From contig DAHWFG010000634.1 of the NCBI GenBank assembly GCA_027325115.1, positions 1 to 11,746 of the forward strand: a DNA stretch of 11,746 nt, written 5' to 3'. The notes below the pieces were generated by a model. The model made no database searches and was not told the DNA's origin. It saw nothing but the letters and a program-made list of their open reading frames with translations. This document shows positions 5,480-11,746 of this stretch, in pieces. The number at the start of each line of letters is the position of its first letter. Position 1 is the stretch's first letter. A program made the translations under genes and the position numbers. This DNA comes from JAKBCQ01 sp021807585. GTDB taxonomy: Bacteria; Planctomycetota; Planctomycetia; Isosphaerales; Isosphaeraceae.

Positions 5480-8389
5480 TTGAGTTTTCTGGTTCGGGCG
5501 CGAAGAGCCTGGCGCGGTTGGTCGGACAAGGGAAACCCTGTTCCGCAGTATTATCACGTCATGTGTCCCGAAGGTCATCATCTGCAAGGCGAGCGAACCG
5601 AAAGTTATCAGGCGCTTCGTTGTCCGTCGTGCGGCGAAGGGGTTTTCGTGCTGCCGCGCAGTCCGCTCCCCGATCCTCCCAAGCCATCGGCGAAGGGAAA
5701 ACCCGCCCCGCGCGGCGACGACGAATCGGCCGAATTGGGCTACGAAGAGCCGCACGAGCTCGCCGATCATCCGACGCCCGCCGAACTCGCTCCCGCTCGG
5801 CGCGATCACCGCGGCGCAACCGTTTCCGACGTCGAGATCGATTATTCCGAGCCCGAGCCGCCGAGACCCGCACGCCGCGGCGTCGATTCACCGCCGCGGG
5901 GAACGCCCCGCGACACGCCGCAACCGCAGCCGCGCGACGACCCCAGGCGTCGACCAGGCGAGCGCGGCGACGAATCGGAGGAATCGCGTCCTTTCATCGA
6001 ACTTCCCGCTCGCCCAAGCTTCCGCGAACGCATCCATAAACGGAAGAACACGCTCATTTTTCTCGGCACGGCGCTGATCGTGCTGGCGACGATCGCGCTC
6101 TCGCACTGGAAGCAAAGGCGGCAAATGCTGCCGAGCCTGGTCGAACGGGGCCGGACCGAGGGGATCGCGGCGCTCAATCAGGGACGTTTTGACGCCGCCA
6201 ACGAGATTCTCTCGGTCGCCTCCCGCGCCGTCGACGAACTGGGAGGAGACGTACAAGGCGCCGACGACGTGCGTCAGGCGGCGCTCGAGGCGGCGATCCT
6301 CGCCGATCGCTCGCTTGAGACCCTCGAGACGATCCTCGATCGCTCGGCGCGGCTCGAACCCGCTGAACGTGATAAAACGTTTAAAACCTTATATCAAGGT
6401 AGATCGATCGTTGTCGACGATCACATCCGCGCCGCGGGGGCGGGGGCGCACGGCGGCTACGACGTCGAATACCGCGTCGGCGTTCCCGGAAACCCGCGAC
6501 CGCGCGTCGGTAAGATCGATTTCGAAGGCTTTCGTCTTTTCGAAATCCTCAAACCCAAGCCTGGCCAACGCGTCGTCTTCGGCGCACGTCTTAATAAATT
6601 GCGCTATGATGAATCTGAAGATATCTGGTATTTTGAACTCGTTCCCGCGAGCGGCGCGTTGATGTCGTGGAAGCCGCTCGAGGCGATCGACGGGACGCGG
6701 TGGGAAGATCCTCCGCCGACGAACGACCCGCGTCCCGCTTCGCTCTTCAACCCGCCGCATTCGCCTCCCCGATCGCTCATCTGGAAACAAATATTTCTTG
6801 CGCAAGAATCTAAACGAATCAAAATTCCTTTTTTTGAGTCGTCGCCGACGGCTCCCGCGGCCTGGTTGTCGATTTTTACGCTCGTCGAACCGACGAACGT
6901 CGTCGACGCCCGACTCTTCGCCAAGAATCCCGATCGTTGGCTTGGAAAAGAGATTGTGATCGACGACCGGGTGAAGTTTTTTCGACCTCATCCGGGACGA
7001 GGGCTCGACGAGTTGGTGATGCAAGCCGCGGAGGGGGTGCTTTTCGAGCTTCCTCCGCCGCTCCGTCCCGATCGCGCCGCGCGTTTGGAGGGCTCGGCGC
7101 GGGTCCGAGGCGTGGCGCGAAAGACGAATCAGGGTACGGTCGTATTCGCGGTGAAAGAACTCGAACTTCTTCCGCCCGATCGCGATCGGCTCGACGCCGC
7201 GATCGCGCGGCTCGACCCGCGTGATTACGCCGGCAAAGCCGCTTGGGGCCACTGGGCGAGCCGACGCGGCGAAGCCTACGACGATCGCACCCTGAGCGAA
7301 CGGGGCGCCTCGCTCGAAGAGGACGCGATCTTGCTCGAAGCCGAGGAACACCTCGTCGTCGATCGGCCCGCGCTTTGGCTCGAACTGGCACGCCGGGCCC
7401 GCGAGCACGGACTGCCGCAATCGCTCTCGGCTTCGCTGGCGCACCGCGCGTTTCGCTCCAAAATCAACACATCAGCATCTGACGAATCCTTGGCGGCGAT
7501 CGTTCAAGAAATCGAAGTCCTCTTTCCTCAGGCCGCGACGACTCGTTTTACCAAGCCCAAAGATTATCAGGACTGGCTCGGCCGGTATCAAGCCGACCCC
7601 GCGGGGTCGTATCGGCGCGCTCCCAAACCTGTTCAAGACATGCTTGATCGAACACTTTGGGCCGATGCGACCGAGGCTCGGTTCCGCGCCGCGGCGAAGC
7701 GCAACCCCCGGAGGGGGATCGAATTAGCGACGGAGGCTCGCGAGAAGCTCGCCGAGCGTCCGAAGGTCGCCGAGGAACTTCGCGACCTCGGCGTCGATGC
7801 GAGCACCAAGGCGGTATCCGAACTGAAAGCGTCGGAAATCCAGGCGCTCGCCGACGCGTTTCACAAAGAAGGCGGTAACTCCGCTCGTCTGCTCGACTTG
7901 TATCGCCACTGGCTCGACGATTTACGCGAGAAAAAGCTGGGGAAAAACGATGTCGAGGGACGCATCACGCTCGCCGAGCAGTACATCAAGCTGCTCAATG
8001 ACCGCGGCTCGGCGGCGTCGCTGCTCGCCGCGGCCGAGGCGATCGACGCCGAAGCTCCCAAGCTCGTCGACGCGTATCGCCGGCTCGGCTTTCAAAAAGT
8101 GAACGGCAAGTGGACCGATCCCTCGAATCAACCCGATCAGATCGCGGCCCGCGCCGAACGCGACGTCGAAGCGAAAAGCTCGAAGAAAAAAGACCTGATC
8201 GACATGACGCGCGATGACGTCATTGCGCGCATGGGGGGGAATCCCGATGCGATCGTACGAGTCGCGACCCAAGGCGTCGTCTTGGAACAGTGGATTTACC
8301 GCCTGCGTCGTGGCACGCATTACATCAACCTGACGCGGGCCGCGGGGGATTCGCAGGCGCTCGTCGGCGCCCATTTCATCGTTCCTTGA
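5480..8389 (+). CDS. Large single-pass membrane protein with zinc ribbon and BamE-like C-terminus, unknown function
   Basis: I do not recognise a named family for this 969-residue protein. Its parts are: (1) a zinc-ribbon-like motif near residues 29-57, with CPEGHHL, then CPSCGEGVFVLP; (2) a Pro/Arg/Asp-rich, probably disordered linker to about 180; (3) a single hydrophobic span at 191-209, preceded by RERIHKRKN, which by the positive-inside rule puts the ribbon in the cytosol and about 750 residues outside; (4) a short TPR-like helical segment at about 216-252; (5) two beta-rich segments (about 285-395 and 470-580); (6) a charged helical stretch (about 590-890); (7) a C-terminal part from about 908 (MTRDDVIARMGGNPD, then EQWIYR) resembling the SmpA/BamE fold. 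The start is TTG, with GAAGGGAG nine bases upstream. It stands alone, with its own promoter. A scaffold or sensor linking cytosol and envelope is possible but is only inference. Confidence 0.85.
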   Translation: MSFLVRARRAWRGWSDKGNPVPQYYHVMCPEGHHLQGERTESYQALRCPSCGEGVFVLPRSPLPDPPKPSAKGKPAPRGDDESAELGYEEPHELADHPTPAELAPARRDHRGATVSDVEIDYSEPEPPRPARRGVDSPPRGTPRDTPQPQPRDDPRRRPGERGDESEESRPFIELPARPSFRERIHKRKNTLIFLGTALIVLATIALSHWKQRRQMLPSLVERGRTEGIAALNQGRFDAANEILSVASRAVDELGGDVQGADDVRQAALEAAILADRSLETLETILDRSARLEPAERDKTFKTLYQGRSIVVDDHIRAAGAGAHGGYDVEYRVGVPGNPRPRVGKIDFEGFRLFEILKPKPGQRVVFGARLNKLRYDESEDIWYFELVPASGALMSWKPLEAIDGTRWEDPPPTNDPRPASLFNPPHSPPRSLIWKQIFLAQESKRIKIPFFESSPTAPAAWLSIFTLVEPTNVVDARLFAKNPDRWLGKEIVIDDRVKFFRPHPGRGLDELVMQAAEGVLFELPPPLRPDRAARLEGSARVRGVARKTNQGTVVFAVKELELLPPDRDRLDAAIARLDPRDYAGKAAWGHWASRRGEAYDDRTLSERGASLEEDAILLEAEEHLVVDRPALWLELARRAREHGLPQSLSASLAHRAFRSKINTSASDESLAAIVQEIEVLFPQAATTRFTKPKDYQDWLGRYQADPAGSYRRAPKPVQDMLDRTLWADATEARFRAAAKRNPRRGIELATEAREKLAERPKVAEELRDLGVDASTKAVSELKASEIQALADAFHKEGGNSARLLDLYRHWLDDLREKKLGKNDVEGRITLAEQYIKLLNDRGSAASLLAAAEAIDAEAPKLVDAYRRLGFQKVNGKWTDPSNQPDQIAARAERDVEAKSSKKKDLIDMTRDDVIARMGGNPDAIVRVATQGVVLEQWIYRLRRGTHYINLTRAAGDSQALVGAHFIVP

Positions 8390-8934
8390 CGACTTGGGAC
8401 AAACATGTCCTACGATGTTCGCAGCCGCGCGAAACGGCGAACCCGAAGCGTTGCGATGAGAAGAATCGAGTCGAGATTTCAAACCTGGACGGATCCATCC
8501 AGCAAGTCGCTGTACGGAGCGATTCGGCTTAAGCGACGCGTCTGGAGCGGTATCGACCGAGCAAATCGGCTTGAAAGTTGCGCATGACAACGAGCCTTGA
8601 AGCCGCTTTTTGTGTCCGGTCGTCACGAACTCGAAGGCGGCGAAAAAAAACGAGCGAATCTTTCAAACCATTCGTCCGTTGGTTCGTACAGATGACGGCT
8701 GAAAAAAAAAGTGGCCGGGTCTTGATCGTGGCGCATAATGTGCAATGGCTACCTCGAGGTGTCGTCACCAGGGGTGTAAAGCGTTCCCATTTGACGGAAT
8801 GGAATGATTTCAAGACCGCCGACGACCACGAAGCCCAATTTTCCGAAGAGTGTTGAGGCTCGATGACCCGACCTTGACCTTGATCGACCCGCTCGCCGCG
8901 AACGACCGTCGCGACGGACACCTGGAGGTGCGAT
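8390..8934. other. Gene-poor region of altered composition, 545 bases
   Basis: I cannot support a gene here. The best plus-strand frame (ATG 8584 to 8856, about 90 residues, very basic N-terminus) has no good ribosome site and no recognised motif. A competing minus-strand frame covers most of the same stretch. The region is unlike its neighbours: it is lower in GC, has few CGATCG words, and holds an A8 run (8643-8650) and an A9 run (8702-8710). There is a perfect palindrome ACCTCGAGGT at 8751-8760 and a GGACA/TGTCC hairpin at 8397-8410. It may be a decayed gene, an acquired fragment, or a long regulatory leader for the gene at 8935. No clear promoter was found in it. Confidence 0.45.
8924..8930 (+). 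promoter_or_regulatory. Strong Shine-Dalgarno sequence
   Basis: GGAGGTG lies four bases before the ATG at 8935. It is a near-perfect anti-16S match and fixes the start of the second zinc-finger gene. It is the strongest such site in the window. Confidence 0.75.
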
Positions 8935-9411
8935 ATGGCACGCAAAGACGCATTACTTCGACTTCACTCTCGGCTCGTCGCCCGCCGGGACGCGTTGCGC
9001 AAAGCATTGAGCGGCGATATGGACTCGTGGCGTGAATACACGATGTTGAGTGTGGGGGATAGTGTCGACGCCGCTGTCGATACCGCCAACGACGAAATCA
9101 GTTCACAACTCGCCGAGATTGAAAGCCGCGAGCTTGAACAGATCGAGCGGGCTCTGGAGCGGATCAAGCACGGCTATTACGGCCGATGCGAATATTGCGG
9201 CGGGAAGGTTTCGGAGGCTCGGCTCAATGCTCTGCCCTATACGAATTCTTGTATCGACTGCCAACGCGAGCACGAACGGCACGGCGAGGCGTTCGGTTCG
9301 GGGGCGATCGACCCGCGGTGGTCGAAGGTTTATGAAAAAGACGACGACGAGCGCGAAAGCGACGTGAACCTGAGCGACTTCGAGGTCGACGTCAGCGACT
9401 CGGGACGTTGA
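8935..9411 (+). CDS. TraR/DksA-family C4 zinc-finger protein with acidic tail
   Basis: This 158-residue protein has an N-terminal helical half (KDALLRLHSRLVARRDALRK at 4-23), then a region with DSVDAAVDTANDE (about 42-54). That region fills the place of the coiled-coil tip, and another helix follows. The zinc finger is Cys85-x2-Cys88-x17-Cys106-x2-Cys109, with the family stretch ARLNALPYTNSC. After the finger comes an unusual extension of nearly 50 residues. It ends in an acidic tail, rich in Asp, Glu and Ser from about 135, that most TraR/DksA proteins lack. It presumably binds RNA polymerase and adjusts initiation. It is only distantly similar to the other family member at 4588-4974, which suggests separate roles. 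It is monocistronic: a strong ribosome site precedes it and an intrinsic terminator lies 62 bases after the stop. Confidence 0.9.
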   Translation: MARKDALLRLHSRLVARRDALRKALSGDMDSWREYTMLSVGDSVDAAVDTANDEISSQLAEIESRELEQIERALERIKHGYYGRCEYCGGKVSEARLNALPYTNSCIDCQREHERHGEAFGSGAIDPRWSKVYEKDDDERESDVNLSDFEVDVSDSGR

Positions 9412-9473
9412 CCGATCGCCGATTCCGATCGCTGGTCGGTCGGTCGTGAAAAAAACATCCACAATCTCTTTAG

Positions 9474-9501
9474 GCCGCCGACCCCCTCGGCGGCTTTTTT
9501 T
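9474..9501 (+). terminator. Intrinsic terminator after the second TraR/DksA-type gene
   Basis: GCCGCCGA (9474-9481) and TCGGCGGC (9487-9494) form a perfect 8-bp GC-rich stem with a CCCCC loop, followed at once by seven Ts (9495-9501). It ends the upstream transcript and isolates it from the protease promoter 55 bases downstream. Confidence 0.95.
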
Positions 9502-9555
9502 GACGGATTCGCGAGGATTCGAGCGGATGCGCGAAGCCGACTGAGCCGAGTGATT

Positions 9556-9585
9556 TTGACTTGCGGAACCCGGGGGATGTATACT
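9556..9585 (+). promoter_or_regulatory. Sigma-70-like promoter of the HtrA-type protease gene
   Basis: TTGACT (9556-9561) and TATACT (9580-9585) are spaced 18 bases apart, each differing from consensus at one position. Transcription should start near 9592, giving a leader of about 59 nt. No obvious operator overlaps it. The extracytoplasmic sigma-E pattern typical of some degP genes was not seen. Confidence 0.75.
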
Positions 9586-9650
9586 AAACCGTCCGTGATC
9601 CGTGCGAGCACGTTTCGTCCGAAGCGCCTCGGGGAGGAGTCGTTGGTTTG

Positions 9651-11363
9651 ATGACGCGTAATCCCCATCCTGTGCTGCTGTTGGGAATCCTGGCGATCGG
9701 AGTCGTCCTGGGGATCGTCGTCGATCGATCGGGTCCGACGGTGATCGCCGATTCGGCGCCTCCGGTCGTGAATCAGATACCCAACCCCGCCGCCAAGAAT
9801 GGAACCGAGCCCGTCACCAAGCCCGCCGCCGCGCCGCGAGACACCGTCTCTCCGAAGAACGAAACCGCTTCAGGAGGCCTCTTCGCGCCCAAGATCGACG
9901 CGTCGCCCCCTCCCCGATCGGCGATCGCGATCGATGCGACCGAAGCGCGCTATCAAGAACTTGATCGTAATTTTGAGCTATTTCAACATATCAACCATAC
10001 GTTTGAGCTCGTGGCGAAAACCGTCGCCCCCGCGGTCGTGCACATCGTGGCGCGTAAGACGAGGGACGGCGAGGACAAGCAACTGCGCCGCTACGAGGAA
10101 ACGGGATCGGGAGTCGTCGTCGCCGACGGAGCCAAATCGAACCGTTACGTGCTTACAAATAATCATGTAATTGAAGGGACATCGCCTTCAGAAATCTATA
10201 TTCATTTACATGACGGCCGCGTGATGCATCCGACGCGGGTCTGGACCGACGCCAAGGCCGACATCGCGGTTCTTGATATGGGGACGACCGATCTGACCGC
10301 GGCGCGGCTGGGAGACAGTGATTCGTCGGCGGTCGGTACCTGGGTTCTCGCGCTCGGCAGCCCTTTCGGACTCACGCATTCCGTCAGTCACGGGATCATC
10401 AGCGCCCGCGGCCGGCACGAGGAGGAGCTGCAAGCCGACGGAGTCGAAAATCAAGATTTCCTCCAAACCGACGCCGCGATCAATCCCGGCAATTCGGGGG
10501 GACCTCTTGTCAATTTAAAAGGTGAAGTGATCGGCATTAACACCGCAATCGCCTCCAACGGCGGCGGCAGCGAAGGGGTCGGCTTCAGCATACCGATCAA
10601 TCTTGCCAAATGGATCATGCGACAACTGCTGAAAAACGGCAAAGTGAGCCGGGGCGCGATGGGGGTCGATCTCGCCGATCTCAAACCCGAAACCGCCGAC
10701 GAACTCGGCCTCAAACGCCCGCGCGGCGCCAAGGTTCTGGCGGTCCATCCCGATTCTCCCGCGTCCGCCGCGGGAATCGAACCCGGCGACGTCATCCTTC
10801 GATTCAACGGATCAGAAATTTCGGATTTAAATCATTTAATCAATCTTGTCTCAATGGCGCCGATCGGAGCGAAGGCCGCGGTCGTCGTCTGGCGAAACCG
10901 CCGGTCGGTCGAGATCGCGGTCGTCGTCGCCGACCGTGAAACGGTTCTGGCGCGACTACCCGAGACCGTCGATCGCAAACTCGCCGACCGACCGGTTCCG
11001 ATCCCCGGCGAGGGAACCCTCCGCAGACCGCGCAAGCCCGGGGCGCCCGCTCTACCCAAATCGAGCTCCCCACGCGAGGCCAACGGAGTCGAACTCCAAT
11101 CGATCGATACCGCCTGGGCGCGAAAGCTCGGTCTCCCCGATTCAACCCAGGGGGTCGCGATCGTCTCGATCAAACCCGCGAGCCCCCTGGCGATCCGGCT
11201 CAAATCGTTCGACGTCGTCGAATCGATCGACGATAAACCCGTCCGCTCGGTCGAAGAACTCGCGCGGGCGCTCGAACAAACCGATCCGTCGAACCCGCGT
11301 CGACTCACCCTCAAACGTAAAATCGGCGAATCGTACGAAAAACGCGTGATTCCCATTCCTTAA
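9651..11363 (+). CDS. HtrA/DegQ-type serine protease with two PDZ domains
   Basis: This envelope quality-control protease/chaperone has 570 residues. A hydrophobic span at about 8-25 follows a short basic N-terminus and probably anchors it in the inner membrane (uncleaved, or a signal peptide). A Pro/Ala-rich linker runs to about residue 85. The trypsin-like domain shows the full triad: His172 in TNNHVIEG, Asp204 in KADIAVLDM and Ser282 in NPGNSGGPL. PDZ1 spans about 335-425 and ends its core with AAGIEPGDVILRFNG. PDZ2 (about 478-565) is divergent: AIRLKSFDVVESIDD replaces the usual AGLxxGD turn. GGGGAGGAG at 9631-9639 precedes the start. The ATG at 9651 is chosen, but the adjoining TTG at 9648 has slightly better spacing. 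A good promoter lies at 9556-9585. trpD follows after 16 bases and may be read from the same mRNA. Several AT-rich codon islands interrupt the GC-rich coding sequence. Confidence 0.95.
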   Translation: MTRNPHPVLLLGILAIGVVLGIVVDRSGPTVIADSAPPVVNQIPNPAAKNGTEPVTKPAAAPRDTVSPKNETASGGLFAPKIDASPPPRSAIAIDATEARYQELDRNFELFQHINHTFELVAKTVAPAVVHIVARKTRDGEDKQLRRYEETGSGVVVADGAKSNRYVLTNNHVIEGTSPSEIYIHLHDGRVMHPTRVWTDAKADIAVLDMGTTDLTAARLGDSDSSAVGTWVLALGSPFGLTHSVSHGIISARGRHEEELQADGVENQDFLQTDAAINPGNSGGPLVNLKGEVIGINTAIASNGGGSEGVGFSIPINLAKWIMRQLLKNGKVSRGAMGVDLADLKPETADELGLKRPRGAKVLAVHPDSPASAAGIEPGDVILRFNGSEISDLNHLINLVSMAPIGAKAAVVVWRNRRSVEIAVVVADRETVLARLPETVDRKLADRPVPIPGEGTLRRPRKPGAPALPKSSSPREANGVELQSIDTAWARKLGLPDSTQGVAIVSIKPASPLAIRLKSFDVVESIDDKPVRSVEELARALEQTDPSNPRRLTLKRKIGESYEKRVIPIP

Positions 11364-11379
11364 TTATCATCTTGTTGAT

Positions 11380-11746
11380 TTGGATACGTCCTTGCATCTT
11401 GAAGTTGTCGACGAGTTCCGCGACGCGCTCGGCGAGTTGATCGCGGGGCGGTGTTTATCAATCGAGGCGAGTCGTCGAGCGATCGAATTGATCGTCGAAG
11501 GCGCGGTCCCCGAAGCGCTCGTCGCGTCGTTCCTCACCGCGCTCCGCTTTCAAGGAGAAACGATCGACGAACTCACGGGCGCGGCCCTCGCCGTTCGCGC
11601 CGCGTCGACCCGACTCTCCGCCGACGCCGACGGTACCCCGCTCCGTCGCGGCCTGCTCGATACGTGCGGAACGGGAGGAGACGGCGCTAAAACGGTCAAC
11701 GTCTCGACCGCGACCGCAATCGTCGCCGCCGCCGCGGGCGCCAAAG
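11380..11746 (+). CDS. trpD: Anthranilate phosphoribosyltransferase, 5' part (cut by window edge)
   Basis: This enzyme joins anthranilate to PRPP in the second step of tryptophan synthesis, in the cytosol. About 122 N-terminal residues are present. They comprise the small helical domain (ELIAGRCLSIEASRRAIEL, then VASFLTALRFQGETIDEL) and the PRPP-binding motif CGTGGDG at about 96-102, followed by KTVNVSTAT. These features separate it from the related pyrimidine phosphorylases. There is no in-frame ATG near the expected start. TTG at 11380 gives the usual N-terminal length, and TTG at 11392 is the alternative. Neither has a clear ribosome site. It begins 16 bases after the protease stop with no terminator between, so it may be co-transcribed with htrA. 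The remaining C-terminal two thirds lie beyond the window. Confidence 0.87.
   Translation, partial: MDTSLHLEVVDEFRDALGELIAGRCLSIEASRRAIELIVEGAVPEALVASFLTALRFQGETIDELTGAALAVRAASTRLSADADGTPLRRGLLDTCGTGGDGAKTVNVSTATAIVAAAAGAK

Noticed and set aside
6389..7444. Minus-strand frame of 351 codons inside the 969-residue gene
   Set aside because: The length is notable, but the translation is Arg-rich, low in motifs and fully antisense to a gene with a membrane span, promoter and ribosome site. I treat it as a shadow of GC-rich coding.
8584..8859. Plus-strand frame of about 90 residues starting at ATG 8584
   Set aside because: It has a highly basic N-terminus, A-tract-encoded lysines, no good ribosome site and no recognised domain. 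It is not strong enough to call as a gene.
8529..8945. Minus-strand frame of 138 codons in the gene-poor region
   Set aside because: It begins inside the second zinc-finger gene, across its ribosome site, has no ribosome site of its own, and shows no motif I recognise. It is mentioned only as part of the unexplained interval.
11451..11690. Plus-strand frame of 79 codons near the right edge
   Set aside because: It is out of frame with trpD, whose CGTGGDG and NVSTAT motifs are unmistakable in the other frame.
1..11746. CRISPR array, tRNA/rRNA, insertion sequence or phage genes
   Set aside because: I looked for regularly spaced repeats, tRNA T-loop patterns, transposase motifs and terminal inverted repeats and saw none. 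The only tandem repeat is the two-copy one at 15-51.

Overview
The window is a GC-rich bacterial chromosome segment. It most likely comes from a planctomycete, perhaps of the Isosphaera/Gemmata type. The reasons are the composition (very frequent GATCG/CGATCG words, Asp-Arg-rich proteins), the frequent GTG and TTG starts, and a huge single-span protein with an N-terminal zinc ribbon. That assignment is an inference from style, since no rRNA or other phylogenetic marker lies here. I find nine protein genes, one of them cut by the right edge. There are no tRNA, rRNA, CRISPR, IS or phage genes.

Layout. Plus strand: a secreted phospholipase-B-like/C45 Ntn-hydrolase (262-1698), then 12 bases later a YjbQ-family protein (1711-2124). 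After a structured 325-base leader comes a class I glutamine synthetase, glnA (2450-3862). Facing it on the minus strand is a two-gene operon: a TraR/DksA-type C4 zinc-finger protein (4588-4974), then lspA, signal peptidase II (4013-4591), joined by a 4-base ATGA overlap. A 505-base divergent region carries a clear promoter for each direction. It leads into a 969-residue membrane-anchored protein (5480-8389). A 545-base gene-poor stretch of different composition follows. Then comes a second TraR/DksA-type gene (8935-9411) ending at a textbook intrinsic terminator. Next is an HtrA/DegQ-type serine protease with two PDZ domains (9651-11363), under a good sigma-70-like promoter. The last gene is the 5' part of trpD (11380 to the edge).

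How the genes fit together. Several products act at the cell envelope: lipoprotein maturation (LspA), extracytoplasmic protein quality control (HtrA), a secreted Ntn-hydrolase and a large single-pass protein ending in a BamE-like domain. Others are core metabolism (GlnA, TrpD, probably YjbQ). Two DksA-like proteins suggest stringent-response-type transcription control. This is mostly ordinary chromosomal content, and I see no defence island or new multi-gene system. The least explained items are the 969-residue protein, the 8390-8934 region, the glnA leader, and sharp islands of AT-rich synonymous codons inside GC-rich genes.
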